Made by a program: the position numbers and the translations under genes | The notes under the pieces: model-generated | What the model was told of the DNA's origin: nothing | What the model saw: the letters and a program-made list of their open reading frames with translations, nothing else | The model's database searches: none | DNA from: Streptosporangium amethystogenes | GTDB lineage: Bacteria > Actinomycetota > Actinomycetes > Streptosporangiales > Streptosporangiaceae | Assembly (NCBI RefSeq): GCF_000721075.1 | Contig: NZ_JOEQ01000014.1 | Location: 99,891-163,890, forward strand | DNA: 64,000 bases | Direction of reading: 5' to 3' | In this document: piece after piece, positions 24,433 to 34,017 of the stretch | Layout: the number at the start of each line of letters is the position of its first letter | Numbering within the stretch: the stretch's first letter is position 1

Positions 24433-26466
24433 TCACGACAGCGACTCAGGACGTTTCCACTCGCGGCCGAGGACATGCTGGTCCAGGAAGGCCAGCACGG
24501 TCTCGTACCAGACAACCGCGTTGCCCGGCTTGAGCACCCAGTGGTTCTCGTCGGGAAAGTACAGGAACTTCGACTCCACGTCGGAACGCTGCAGGTCCCA
24601 CCAGAGGCGCAGCGCCTCGCCGATGGGGACCCGGTAGTCCTTGTCACCGTGGATGACCAGCATCGGGGTGGAGATGTTCCCCAGCGACCGGTGCGGGGAG
24701 AGCTTCGCGTACAGCCCGGTGCCCGGGGCTCCGAACTCGCGCTGCCAGTACATGGATCCGTCGGTGGTACCGGCGAACTGGTCGAGGTTCCAGAGCGAGG
24801 CATGGCTGACGATCGCACTGAACCTGTCGGTGTGCCCGGCGACCCAGTTGGCCATGTAGCCGCCGAACGAGCCGCCCATGGCGGCGGTCCTGGTGGCGTC
24901 GACCTCGGGCAGCTCCAACGCGGCGTCGGTGATCGCCATCAGGTCGGCGTGGGTGCGCGGACCCCAGTTGGCCCAGCCACGCCGGATCATCTCCGGCCCG
25001 TACCCCGTGGACATGCACGGGTCGGGAAGCAGCACGGCGTAACCGTTCTGGGCCATGATCCACGGGTTCCAGCGCCAGGACCAGTCGTTCCAGCTGCCCA
25101 GCGGGCCACCGTGGATCCACAGCAGGATCGGCGCGGGGTTCTTCGCCGAGGCTCCCTCGGGCAGCGCCAGCCAGGCCCTGATCTCCATGCCGTCGTCGGC
25201 GGTCGTGGTCACCTCGGTGAGCCTGCCGGGCAGCGTCAGCTCCGGGGCGGGGGAGGGCAGTTTCTCGACGGTGCCGTCCGCGGCCACCCTGACCGGGGCC
25301 GCGGGCGCGTCCACCGCACCGCGCAGTGCGTAGACGGTGCCGTCGGGCGCGACGTTGAGCGAGGCGTACGCGGCGTCGTCACCGGTGAGCCGCTCCGGCG
25401 CGGAACCGTCGGCCGGGACCCGGAAGATCGGGCGGCGGCCGTGATGGTCGGCGGCCACGAACAGCGAGCGGGAGTCGGGCGCCCAGACGATGTCGGACGG
25501 CCAGAGCGCCCCACCCGCGGGATGGCCCTCACCGGTGGCCAGATCGACGATCCACAGGGTGCTCTCGGGGATGTGGTCGATGTCGGCGTGGTTTCCCCGG
25601 ACGCACGCGACCAGGCGTCCGTCCGGAGAGATCTTGATAGGCCCGCCGAAGTCGTGGCCGTTCTCGGCGGCGAGGACCCGTCGGGCACCGCCGTTGGCCG
25701 CCTCGATGGCGACCAGTTCGAAACGGAGCTCGCCGTACGGCAGTGAGACACCCCAGGTGGCCACGACCGTGGAACCGTCCGGCGTCACGTCGTAGGCGCT
25801 GTGGCTCGCCAATGCCTTGCCGGGTTGGGGGGTGAGGTCCCTGACCTCGGTCAGCCGTTCCTCCTCGCCCAGCGTGCCCGCGAACAGCCGGGGCTCGCCG
25901 GGACCGAGATCGTGATCCCAGTAACGCACCGGGTAGCTCTCGTGCAGGATCGCACTGATCCCCGCCTCCTTGCGCGTCTTGCGCCGCTCGGCCTCCCCCG
26001 CCTCGTCGCCCGGGAGCACGTCGGAGCAGAAGACCACGGTCTGCCCGCCGGTCGCGAACCCGGCGACACCCCCCGGTCTGGATGCGATCTGCCGGGCCTC
26101 TCCTCCCGCCGCGGGCAGCAGCCAGAGCGCCGGAACCTCCTCGTCGGCGTCCTTGACCGTCGGGTCGGGCCGGCGCGAGCCGAAGAGCAGATCACCACGC
26201 TGGGTGAACTCGGCCCCCGCCTCGCCCCTGACCGATCTGGTCAGCCGGTGCGGCCTTCGGCCGTCGAGTGGGATCTCCCAAAGGGAGGTTCCGTAGGATC
26301 TGCCATCGGGGTTGAGCGCCTGCACCACGCTGACCAGGCGCGTTCCATCGGGGGATAGCCGCAAGGATGCCACCCGCGGCACGCCGACATAATCGCGGAT
26401 GTCGTTAAATGGGGTCACAGTTTCGAACCTACCCCGGCTGCCGTCTTCGGACATGCCCCCAAACAC
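24433..26466 (-). CDS. S9 family (prolyl oligopeptidase/acylaminoacyl-peptidase-like) serine peptidase
   Basis: 677 residues. The first 410 form a seven-bladed WD40/TolB-like propeller (VASLRLSPDGTRLVSVVQAL, IKISPDGRLVACVRGNHADI, DIVWAPDSRSLFVAADHHGR). The C-terminal alpha/beta hydrolase has Ser533 in MGGSFGGYMANW, Asp610 in HGDKDYRVP and His642 in PDENHW. It cleaves short peptides or acyl-peptides, probably in the cytoplasm as no signal peptide is seen. GTG at 26466 or ATG at 26454 may start it. Divergent from ferrochelatase and upstream of the IMPase-family gene. Confidence 0.93.
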   Translation of the reverse strand: MFGGMSEDGSRGRFETVTPFNDIRDYVGVPRVASLRLSPDGTRLVSVVQALNPDGRSYGTSLWEIPLDGRRPHRLTRSVRGEAGAEFTQRGDLLFGSRRPDPTVKDADEEVPALWLLPAAGGEARQIASRPGGVAGFATGGQTVVFCSDVLPGDEAGEAERRKTRKEAGISAILHESYPVRYWDHDLGPGEPRLFAGTLGEEERLTEVRDLTPQPGKALASHSAYDVTPDGSTVVATWGVSLPYGELRFELVAIEAANGGARRVLAAENGHDFGGPIKISPDGRLVACVRGNHADIDHIPESTLWIVDLATGEGHPAGGALWPSDIVWAPDSRSLFVAADHHGRRPIFRVPADGSAPERLTGDDAAYASLNVAPDGTVYALRGAVDAPAAPVRVAADGTVEKLPSPAPELTLPGRLTEVTTTADDGMEIRAWLALPEGASAKNPAPILLWIHGGPLGSWNDWSWRWNPWIMAQNGYAVLLPDPCMSTGYGPEMIRRGWANWGPRTHADLMAITDAALELPEVDATRTAAMGGSFGGYMANWVAGHTDRFSAIVSHASLWNLDQFAGTTDGSMYWQREFGAPGTGLYAKLSPHRSLGNISTPMLVIHGDKDYRVPIGEALRLWWDLQRSDVESKFLYFPDENHWVLKPGNAVVWYETVLAFLDQHVLGREWKRPESLS

Positions 26467-26547
26467 GCATCCACAAATGTTGTTGATGACGAACTACTCA
26501 TGGTGACCATGCGAGAGAACGCCCCGGCATGCGGTTTGATGAAGGCC

Positions 26548-27510
26548 ATGGGGAATTACGACGCACTGCTCGTCGTCTCGTTCGGGGGTCCCGAGAAGCC
26601 TGACGACGTGATGCCGTTCCTGGAGAACGTGGTACGGGGCCGTGGGATCCCGCGCGAGCGACTGCTGGAGGTCGAGGCGCACTACCAGCGCTTCGGCGGG
26701 GTCAGCCCGATCAACCAGCAGTGCCGCGACCTGATCGCGGCCGTGGCACCGACCATCGATCTTCCAATCTACTGGGGCAACCGCAACTGGCACCCCTATC
26801 TGGAGGACACGCTCCGCGAGATGGCGGGTGACGGCGTGCGCAGGGCGGCGGCCTTCGTCACCTCGGCCTACAGCTCGTACTCGAGCTGCCGGCAGTACAT
26901 CGACGACATCGCGCTGGCCAGGGCCGCGGTCGAAGGTGCCCCCGAGGTGGTCAAGCTCCGGCACTACTTCGACCACCCGGGCTTCGTCGCGGCGATGGCC
27001 GACCACACCCGCGAGGCGCTGGACCGGCTGCCCGACGGGCTCGGCGACTCCGCCCGGCTGGTCTTCACGGCGCACAGCATTCCGATCTCGATGGCCGAGA
27101 CGGCCGGCGAGAACGGCGGGGCGTACGAGGCCCAGCTGCGCCGCGCGGCCACGCTGGTCGCCGCGGAGCTGGGCGGCGACAGGGCGTGGGATCTGGTCTG
27201 GCAGAGCCGGAGCGGCGCCCCCCACATTCCGTGGCTGGAGCCCGACGTCTGCGACCATCTGCTGGAGGTCGACGCCCCGGCGGTGGTGCTGGTGCCGATC
27301 GGTTTCGTCTCCGACCACATGGAGGTCGTCTACGACCTCGACGTGGAGGCCGCGGAGACGGCGAGGAAGATCGGCCTGCCGCTGGTCAGGGCGGCCACGG
27401 CCGGCACCCACCCCCGGTTCGTCTCGATGGTCTCGGAACTGCTCGCCGAACCCGAGCCCGTCGCGTGCTCGGCCACCTGCTGCCCGGCGCCGCCGCGCCG
27501 CCGCGGGTAG
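26548..27510 (+). CDS. hemH: Ferrochelatase (coproporphyrin type in actinomycetes)
   Basis: 320 residues from the ATG at 26548 (MGNYDALLVVSFGGPEKP); in-frame ATGs at 26500, 26509 and 26539 would only add a non-conserved leader. It inserts Fe2+ into a porphyrin; in actinomycetes the coproporphyrin-dependent route is the established one (CpfC). Motifs seen: VVSFGGPEKP, FGGVSPINQQC, GNRNWHPYLEDTLREM, FVTSAYSSYSSCRQY, VFTAHSIPISMAE and WQSRSGAPHIPWLEPDVCDH. The tail CSATCCPAPPRRRG has three cysteines that could join an internal cysteine in the [2Fe-2S] site known in some family members. Confidence 0.95.
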   Translation: MGNYDALLVVSFGGPEKPDDVMPFLENVVRGRGIPRERLLEVEAHYQRFGGVSPINQQCRDLIAAVAPTIDLPIYWGNRNWHPYLEDTLREMAGDGVRRAAAFVTSAYSSYSSCRQYIDDIALARAAVEGAPEVVKLRHYFDHPGFVAAMADHTREALDRLPDGLGDSARLVFTAHSIPISMAETAGENGGAYEAQLRRAATLVAAELGGDRAWDLVWQSRSGAPHIPWLEPDVCDHLLEVDAPAVVLVPIGFVSDHMEVVYDLDVEAAETARKIGLPLVRAATAGTHPRFVSMVSELLAEPEPVACSATCCPAPPRRRG

Positions 27511-27522
27511 GGCATCGGCGCC

Positions 27523-28881
27523 TCAGGGGTAGGTGGCGGCATAGCCGCGGGAGATGGCCAGCACTTTGGAAACGTACGACCAGGAATGGTTGTAGAACCA
27601 GATGGCCTTCTCCAGTTTCCTGCCGCCCTGAGCCGCTCCGTTGGCGCACAGGTAGTTGGCCGCCGACGGGACCGCGTCGTAGGGGCTCCAGATGTCGGCG
27701 ACGCCGTCGCCGTCGCCGTCCACGCCATAGGTCTTCCAGGTGGCGGGCATGAACTGCATCGGTCCCTGCGCGCCTGCGGAGGAGGGGCCGTTGTTGCGCC
27801 CGTGGGAGCTCTCCACCTGGCCGATCGCGGCCAGCACCGTCCAGGAGAGCCCCGGGCAGACCTCGGCCGAGGCGCGATAGAGCTCCAGGTAGCTGCCTGG
27901 TCTGCCGACCGTCACCCGGGCCGCCTTCGCGGTCCTGCCGGTACCGGTCTTCGCCGTGGCCGCCTTGTCCGTGTCGGCCTTGTCCGTGTCGGCCTTGTCC
28001 GTGCCGGATCCACCGACGGCGACCACCTGGGAGCCTGAGCCGAGCAGCCTGCCCACCCGGGCCTTGAGCACGGCGGTGGCCTTCTCGGGCCCGTGCACGA
28101 GCAGCGCCACCCCCGGCGGCAGGCCCAGCCTGCGGCCGGTCTCCTCCCCCACGATGCCGTCCACGCCCGGCAGGCCCAGGGTGGCCGAGGCCGCGGCCCG
28201 TAGCCGGGGCCCCCCGTCCACCTGGTACTCCGCACCGAGGACCAGGCCCAGGCGGCGCGCCGCCGAGCTGTCCGCGACGAACTCGCCCCTGGCCAGGGCG
28301 CTCCACACCTCCTGCTGGTCGGCGACGGCCCTGGGGACCCACGCCCGGAAACGGGCGGGATCGACCGCGAGGAGGTTGAGTCCGACCCCGGACACCTTGA
28401 CCGCCCCGCCGTCGAAAGAGTCGATCTTCTGGACGTACTTGAGCCGGGAGATGTCCTCCTTGCTCTGCTCGGTCAGCGTCGACGGGGATATGACCAGTAG
28501 CCGGGGCGGGGTGGGGGTGAGCCCCGGGCTGTCCGCCCCTTGGGGGCCGGGGACCGCGGACGGCTGCGCGACCGGGGTCTTCGGAGTGGTCTCCTCGCCC
28601 GCGGGGTCACCCGGGCCCGCCGGATCCGGGCTCTCCGGGTTCGCGTTCTCCGGGTTCTCCGAGTCCGCCGTGGCCGGCGGGGTCGCCGGCCGGCCGACCA
28701 CCGGCGCGATCGCCGCCAGGTCCCGGACGCGGGGCTCCGTGCCGGTGTTCCCGTCCGGGGCCGCGGGACGGCCGCCCGTGATCACTGCGAGCGCGACACC
28801 ACCGAGAGCGACAAGTACGGCCAGAGCAACCATCACTGGGACGAATGCCCTCAACCCGGGAAGACGTGACACTGCGCTCAC
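27523..28881 (-). CDS. Membrane-anchored lytic transglycosylase-like (SLT fold) protein
   Basis: 452 residues. A single N-terminal helix (VPVMVALAVLVALGGVALAV) anchors it, followed by about 120 residues rich in Pro, Thr and Glu. A middle domain (ISRLKYVQKIDSFDGGAVKV, FRAWVPRAVADQQEVWSALA) may be a protein-interaction module. The end is an SLT/lysozyme fold: LSWTVLAAIGQVESSHGRNN with catalytic Glu, SAGAQGPMQFMPATWKTYG, DIWSPYDAVPSAANYLC and IWFYNHSWSYVSKVL. Such proteins cut peptidoglycan glycan strands. Downstream end is 12 bp from the convergent hemH. Confidence 0.88.
   Translation of the reverse strand: MSAVSRLPGLRAFVPVMVALAVLVALGGVALAVITGGRPAAPDGNTGTEPRVRDLAAIAPVVGRPATPPATADSENPENANPESPDPAGPGDPAGEETTPKTPVAQPSAVPGPQGADSPGLTPTPPRLLVISPSTLTEQSKEDISRLKYVQKIDSFDGGAVKVSGVGLNLLAVDPARFRAWVPRAVADQQEVWSALARGEFVADSSAARRLGLVLGAEYQVDGGPRLRAAASATLGLPGVDGIVGEETGRRLGLPPGVALLVHGPEKATAVLKARVGRLLGSGSQVVAVGGSGTDKADTDKADTDKAATAKTGTGRTAKAARVTVGRPGSYLELYRASAEVCPGLSWTVLAAIGQVESSHGRNNGPSSAGAQGPMQFMPATWKTYGVDGDGDGVADIWSPYDAVPSAANYLCANGAAQGGRKLEKAIWFYNHSWSYVSKVLAISRGYAATYP
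27962..28003. repeat. 15-bp tandem repeat (2.8 copies) inside the SLT protein
   Basis: GCCTTGTCCGTGTCG is repeated without change at 27962 and 27977 and again for 12 bases at 27992. On the coding strand it gives a short DKADT-type repeat in the linker before the SLT domain. Confidence 0.8.
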
Positions 28882-28989
28882 GTTAGCCTCAACGGCCCCC
28901 GGCGGGAGCCGTTGCCTGGAAAATCACTTGCCGAGAAATGACTCCGTGCGGAATCGTCGGCATGTTCCACCCGCATAGAGCGTCAAGGA

Positions 28990-30192
28990 GTGCCAGTGGT
29001 CGGGCCGTACCGGGGGCTCTTCAGCACACCCGGCGTCAAGGGCTTCGTCATCGCGGGATTCTTCGGGCGGATGCCCATGTCGATGCTCGGCATCGGCATC
29101 GTGCTGCTCGTCAAGGCGCTCACCGACTCCTACGCGACGGCGGGAGCGGTCGCGGCCACCGTCAGCGTCTCCCTGGCCGTCGCGGCTCCCCTGTCCGGGC
29201 GCCTGGTGGACAGGTTCGGCCAGGCCAGGATAGTCATCCCGCTCACCCTGGCGCACGGCGCCACGCTGACCGGCATGATGCTCTGCGCCAAGTTCGGCGC
29301 CCCCCGGTGGACGCTCTTCGCCACCGGTGTCGCGGTCGGCGCGACCGCGCTCTCGCTCGGCTCGCTCGTGCGCGCCCGCTGGTCGCACCTGCTGGGCGGG
29401 ACGGCGAGGCTGCACACGGCGTTCTCCTTCGAGTCGGTCGCGGACGAGGTCATCTTCGTCGCGGGCCCGGCACTGGTCACCGCCCTGGCCACCATGATCA
29501 ACCCGTACGCGGGCCTGATCGTGGCTCTGACCTGCACGACCATAGGCACCATCGCCTTCGGGCTGCAGCGTGGCACGGAGCCACCCATCCGCCCCAGGAA
29601 AAAGCGCTCGGGCACGCCGATCACCATCCCCGGTGTCGCCCTGATGTCATGCGTCTTCCTGGCGATGGGGGCGGTGTTCGGCTCGGTCGACCTGGTCACG
29701 GTGGCGTTCGCCGAGGAACAGGGCGCCAAACCCGCCGCCGGCCTGCTGCTCGCCTCGTTCGCCGGCGGGAGCCTGGTCTCCGGGCTCTGGTACGGCGCGC
29801 GGCAGTGGACCGTCTCGCTGCGCGGCAGGTTCACCGGCTCGCTGGCGGTGTTCGCCGTGGGCCTGACCCCGATCATGCTCATCGGCGACGTCAGGATCAT
29901 GGCGGGCGCGCTCTTCCTGGCCGGGCTGGCCATCTCCCCGACCGTCATCACCGGCTACAGCCTGACCGAGCAGTTGGTCCCCATCCACCTGCTCACCGAG
30001 GGCATGGCCTGGATCTCGACCTCGGTCGGGTTCGGCGTGGCGATCGGCGCGTGGGCGGGTGGCAGGCTCACCGACGCGTTCGGCGCTTCCAACGCCTACG
30101 GATTCTCCTTCACCTGCGCCCTGCTGGCCGCGGCGATCGGCGTCGGCGGCTCCGCCTGGCTGCGAACCCCTGTCGCCCGGCAGCAATCATGA
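28990..30192 (+). CDS. Major facilitator superfamily transporter
   Basis: 400 residues from a GTG at 28990 with AAGGA upstream. Twelve transmembrane helices are expected: VIAGFFGRMPMSMLGIGIVL, AAPLSGRLVDRFGQARIVIP (MFS motif A), and the second half from GVALMSCVFLAMGAVFGSVD. The sequence resembles drug- or metabolite-efflux members; substrate unknown. It ends 111 bp before the FAD oxidase start. Confidence 0.85.
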   Translation: MPVVGPYRGLFSTPGVKGFVIAGFFGRMPMSMLGIGIVLLVKALTDSYATAGAVAATVSVSLAVAAPLSGRLVDRFGQARIVIPLTLAHGATLTGMMLCAKFGAPRWTLFATGVAVGATALSLGSLVRARWSHLLGGTARLHTAFSFESVADEVIFVAGPALVTALATMINPYAGLIVALTCTTIGTIAFGLQRGTEPPIRPRKKRSGTPITIPGVALMSCVFLAMGAVFGSVDLVTVAFAEEQGAKPAAGLLLASFAGGSLVSGLWYGARQWTVSLRGRFTGSLAVFAVGLTPIMLIGDVRIMAGALFLAGLAISPTVITGYSLTEQLVPIHLLTEGMAWISTSVGFGVAIGAWAGGRLTDAFGASNAYGFSFTCALLAAAIGVGGSAWLRTPVARQQS

Positions 30193-30303
30193 GTATTGTT
30201 CATATTCGCTGGCGGAGCGAGTGACGAACCGGCGGTAACCCGCGTCCCGGGGGCGTCGACGCCCACGACAGGGCCGGGTGACGCCCGCAGGGCAGGAGTG
30301 AAC

Positions 30304-31617
30304 ATGGGCGAGACCTTCCGCAACTGGGCGGGGAACCAATCCGCCACCCCCATGGAGGTCCGTACACCGTCCGGCGCCGAGGAGGTCTCACGGGCGGTGC
30401 GCGACGCCGTCGCCTCGGGACGCCGGGTGCGGATGACCGGCAGCGGGCACTCGTTCACCTCGGTCGCCCTGACCGACGGCATCCTGCTGCGGCCGGACGC
30501 GCTGACCGGGATCCGCGAGGTGGGAGACGGCTGGGTGACGGCCGAGGCGGGGACGACCATCGGCGCGCTCAACCGGGAGCTGCACCAAAGGGGGCTGGCT
30601 CTGGCCAACATGGGCGACATCGACGCTCAGACCCTGGCCGGGGCCATCCAGACCGGCACCCACGGCACCGGCCGGGACCTCGGCGGACTGGCCGACCAGG
30701 TGCTGGCACTGGAGATGGTGCTCGCCGACGGCGAGATCGTCACAGTCCGCGGCGACGGCGAGGGGAAGATCCGCGGGGTGGCCGAGCAGGACCTGTTCGA
30801 CGCGGCCAGGGTGGGCCTGGGCGCACTCGGCGTGGTGACCGCGGTGACCTTCCGCGTGGAGCCCTCCTTCCTGCTGCGCAGCGTCCGGGAGCCGATGGCG
30901 CTGTCCTCGATCCTGGACTCCCTCGACTCCCTCGTCACCGGCAACGAGCACCTCGACTTCTTCTGGATGCCGCACACGGACACCTGCCTGACCAAGCGCA
31001 ACAACCGCAGCCCCGGCCCGGCCCGGCCGCCGGGCGCGCTGAGGTACTGGCTCGACAACCACTTCATGGAGAACACCCTGTTCGGCGCGGTGTGCGGCAT
31101 CGGTGGCCGCTACCCGGGCGCCATCCCCCGGCTCAACGCGCTCTCGGCCGCGACACTGTCGGCCTCGACCCACACCGACGTCTCGCATCGGATCTTCACG
31201 AGCGTGCGCCAGGTACGCTTCCTGGAGATGGAGTACGCCATCGCGCGCGAGCACCTCGGCCAGGCCCTTCGCGAGGTCCGCGACCTGCTGGAGGTCAGGG
31301 ACTGGAAGATCAGCTTCCCGATTGAGGTGCGGGTCACCCCCGCCTCCGACGCCTGGTTGTCCACCGCCTACGGCAGGGACTCGGCCTACATCGCCTGCCA
31401 CGTCTACCGGCCGACCCCGAACCCCGCCTACTTCGAGGGCGTTGAGGAGATCATGACGAGGCTCGGCGGCCGTCCGCACTGGGGCAAGCTGCACACCCGC
31501 GACGCGGCCTACCTGACGAGGGTCTATCCCCGGTTCACCGACTTCCTGATGGTACGGGACGCCCTCGACCCCGGACGCGCGTTCGCCAACGAGTATCTCG
31601 ACACCGTCCTGGGCTGA
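30304..31617 (+). CDS. D-arabinono-1,4-lactone oxidase / L-gulonolactone oxidase-like FAD enzyme
   Basis: 437 residues from the ATG at 30304, preceded by AGGAG; a longer frame upstream is not protein-like. The PCMH FAD-binding half shows VRMTGSGHSFTSVALTDGIL, VTAEAGTTIGALNRELHQRG and AGAIQTGTHGTGRDLGGLAD. The ALO half ends with the signature GRPHWGKLHTRDAAYL and FLMVRDALDPGRAFANEYL. It oxidises an aldonolactone at the C2/C3 position to an ascorbate-like product, with FAD bound. In actinomycetes these enzymes oxidise gulono-, galactono- or xylitol-type substrates; the natural one here is unknown. Confidence 0.9.
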   Translation: MGETFRNWAGNQSATPMEVRTPSGAEEVSRAVRDAVASGRRVRMTGSGHSFTSVALTDGILLRPDALTGIREVGDGWVTAEAGTTIGALNRELHQRGLALANMGDIDAQTLAGAIQTGTHGTGRDLGGLADQVLALEMVLADGEIVTVRGDGEGKIRGVAEQDLFDAARVGLGALGVVTAVTFRVEPSFLLRSVREPMALSSILDSLDSLVTGNEHLDFFWMPHTDTCLTKRNNRSPGPARPPGALRYWLDNHFMENTLFGAVCGIGGRYPGAIPRLNALSAATLSASTHTDVSHRIFTSVRQVRFLEMEYAIAREHLGQALREVRDLLEVRDWKISFPIEVRVTPASDAWLSTAYGRDSAYIACHVYRPTPNPAYFEGVEEIMTRLGGRPHWGKLHTRDAAYLTRVYPRFTDFLMVRDALDPGRAFANEYLDTVLG

Positions 31618-32186
31618 GGGGCCGCCGAGGCGGTCTCGTTCCCCCGATTCGGCCGCTTCTCACAAGCTTTCGGTAAAGGGTGACGCAAAGGCTCGCTCGA
31701 AGAGTGACGCGTCCGCGTGTCCCGTCGTTCCCCCGGCACGTGCGACGGGCAGATTCGCAGACGCCCGCGCCGCTCGACCCCGAGGGAGTCCGCTGGAGAT
31801 GACCTTCTCCCGCCGTCCATGCCAGCCGCCGCCGCGATCCGTCGTCACGGACCGCGACGACCGGCCCCCGCACAACGCCGCAATCGCGACATACCCTCCC
31901 CGGACCGGCGGACCGGCCTCACCGCCATCTCCCGATTCTTGGCGGAAGTCCGCAGCGGTTCACGGGGTTATCCATGAGAATTCCTTGAGGACCCCGAAGT
32001 TGCTGCTCCAGACCGGTGCCCTGTAATTAGATGAATGGAGCAAATGTGACCGGCGTCACATCGCTGCGAGCCCCATCCAGGAAGGCGATGTTCGGACATG
32101 CCGGGTACGGTGCTGGCAGGCAACCGGCACACGCGAGAGACTCAAGGGTCCGGGGGAAGATTGAGCACGACGACGAAGGGACTCGC
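31618..32186. other. 569-bp non-coding region upstream of sepH
   Basis: No convincing gene on either strand. The only clear element is the CRP-type palindrome at 32045-32060. Two GTGACGC copies near 31679 and 31703 are the only other repeats noticed. Confidence 0.5.
32045..32060. promoter_or_regulatory. Perfect CRP-type palindrome TGTGACCGGCGTCACA
   Basis: TGTGA-N6-TCACA is the full consensus of Crp/CRP sites in mycobacteria and Streptomyces, and here even the inner bases are symmetrical. It lies 126 bp before the sepH ATG. Confidence 0.6.
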
Positions 32187-33962
32187 ATGCAGGAGCTCCG
32201 ACTCGTCGCGGTGAGTGAGGACGGGACCTATCTCGTGCTGGCGACAGCCGGCCGGGGTACCCGGTTCACGCTGCCCGTCGACGACCGGCTCCGTGCTGCC
32301 GTCCGCGGCAACTTCTCCCGTCTCGGCCAGTACGAGATCGAAGTGGAGAGTCCGTTGCGCCCCAAGGAGATCCAGGCTCGGATCCGTGCCGGCGAGACCG
32401 CGGAGGAGATCGCCAATACGGCGGGCATCCCGGTCGAGCGCGTGCGGTGGTTCGAGGGCCCCGTGCTCCAGGAACGTGAGTACATGGCACAGCAGGCGCA
32501 GCGCTGCGCCGTACGCCTGCCCGGCGACTCCGCTCCTGGTCCCACTCTCGGCGACCTGGTCGCCGAGCGGCTGACCCGCCGCGGCGTCCCCGCCGACGAG
32601 ATCGAGTGGGACTCCGCCAAGCGGGACGACAACATGTGGCGCATCAAGCTCGGGTTCGTGTGGAACGGTCACACGCGCAACGCCGAGTGGCTCTTCGACC
32701 CGCGTCGGCGCCACATCACGCCCCACGACGACGAGGCCCTGCGTCTGTCCAGCGGAGAGGACGTCAAGCCGGTCGAGGACACCACGGTCACGCCGTTCGT
32801 GCCGCGGGTGGCCAAGCTCGCTCCGGTGCCGCCACTGGCCCCCGAGCCGCCGAACCAGCAGCCGGTCGCCTTCCCTTCGGTCCTGCGGCACGAGTCCGTG
32901 GCACAGTCCCGGCCCGCCTACGCCCAGACCGAACCTCCGGCCGCCTACCAGCAGCCGCCCATGCCTCCGCTTCCCGCCGGATACGAGGCCCCGAGGGTGT
33001 CCGTGCCGCCGCTGCGCGCTCCCGACCCGGCCGGATACCAGTCCGACCGAACGTCGGAGCCCGCCGTTCCCGCGGCCGAGGGCTCCGATCCCGCCGCGCG
33101 GGTCAGGCCGCCGGAGCCGGTGCTGCCGGAGCCGGTCATCGCGCACGAGCCGGTCTCACCGGCGGCGTACGAACCCGCCACGCAGGAACCCGCCGCGTAC
33201 GAGCCGCCGACCGCCCCGGAGCCGGAGCCCGCGGCACCCGCCGCGCCACAGCCCGTCGCCGCCGCCCAGCCCCCCGTGACGGCGGCCGCGCCGGCTCCGG
33301 TCGAGCCGTTCTCGATCGGCGCTCCGGAGCCGGTGCCCGCCCCGGCGCCGGGATCGGTCGCCGGCCCCGACCTGCCCGAGCAGATTCCGGCGCACGCGCC
33401 GGCCGCTCCCCCCGAGGCGACGGTCGCCGTACCTGAGGCCACGGCCGAGCCCGTGGTCGCGGAGGCCGCGAAGGCTCCCCAGGTCGCCGAGGTTCCGGAG
33501 ATCGCGGAGGCTCCCCAGGTCGCCGAGATCTCAGCCCCCCTCTCGCCCACAGCCGCGACCCCGCCGGAGCCTGTCGCCGTCCCGCCCGAGCCCACCGATC
33601 AGCGGTCCACGGCGGACGAGAAGGCGGCGAGGCAGCCGGTCTCCGCGAAAGCGGAGACCGCCATCGTGGCGAAGGAGACCCCCGTACCGGAGACCGAACC
33701 GGCCCAGGAGGGTTCGATAGCTGTACCGGCGGCGCGCGTCAGCGTGGACGAGCGGGCCAAGGCCGAGCCGGGCAGGCAAGAGACACAGGGGGACACGGGG
33801 GCCATGCAGGAGACCAAGGTCGACAAGCCCGCGGCGGAGAAGCCCGCGGAGCCGCCGAAGCCGGCACCGGCTCCGGCGCGACCTGCCAAGAAGTCCCGGG
33901 GGCGGCGGGCGTCCGTGCCCACCTGGGACGAGATCATGTTCGGCGCCCGCCGCCAGGACTGA
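32187..33962 (+). CDS. sepH: Septation protein SepH
   Basis: 591 residues from the ATG at 32187 with GAAGGG upstream. The N-terminal domain (1-165, DUF3071) is intact: MQELRLVAVSEDGTYLVLAT, FSRLGQYEIEVESPLRPKEI, the helix-turn-helix ETAEEIANTAGIPVERVRWF, and WRIKLGFVWNGHTRNAEWLF. A long Pro/Ala/Glu-rich linker of about 400 residues follows, ending in the conserved basic tail GRRASVPTWDEIMFGARRQD. SepH binds FtsZ and promotes Z-ring assembly at sporulation septa in Streptomyces (established). A CRP-type site lies upstream. Confidence 0.93.
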   Translation: MQELRLVAVSEDGTYLVLATAGRGTRFTLPVDDRLRAAVRGNFSRLGQYEIEVESPLRPKEIQARIRAGETAEEIANTAGIPVERVRWFEGPVLQEREYMAQQAQRCAVRLPGDSAPGPTLGDLVAERLTRRGVPADEIEWDSAKRDDNMWRIKLGFVWNGHTRNAEWLFDPRRRHITPHDDEALRLSSGEDVKPVEDTTVTPFVPRVAKLAPVPPLAPEPPNQQPVAFPSVLRHESVAQSRPAYAQTEPPAAYQQPPMPPLPAGYEAPRVSVPPLRAPDPAGYQSDRTSEPAVPAAEGSDPAARVRPPEPVLPEPVIAHEPVSPAAYEPATQEPAAYEPPTAPEPEPAAPAAPQPVAAAQPPVTAAAPAPVEPFSIGAPEPVPAPAPGSVAGPDLPEQIPAHAPAAPPEATVAVPEATAEPVVAEAAKAPQVAEVPEIAEAPQVAEISAPLSPTAATPPEPVAVPPEPTDQRSTADEKAARQPVSAKAETAIVAKETPVPETEPAQEGSIAVPAARVSVDERAKAEPGRQETQGDTGAMQETKVDKPAAEKPAEPPKPAPAPARPAKKSRGRRASVPTWDEIMFGARRQD

Positions 33963-33976
33963 TCGCATCGCGTCAG

Positions 33977-34008
33977 GCGGGGGTGACCGGAACACCGGCC
34001 CCCCGCCT
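33977..34008. terminator. Hairpin between convergent sepH and PH-domain genes
   Basis: GGCGGGGG (33977-33984) pairs with CCCCCGCC (34001-34008), with an additional inner ACCGG/CCGG pairing. It lies between two converging genes. Confidence 0.7.
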
Positions 34009-34017
34009 CGCCGTATG

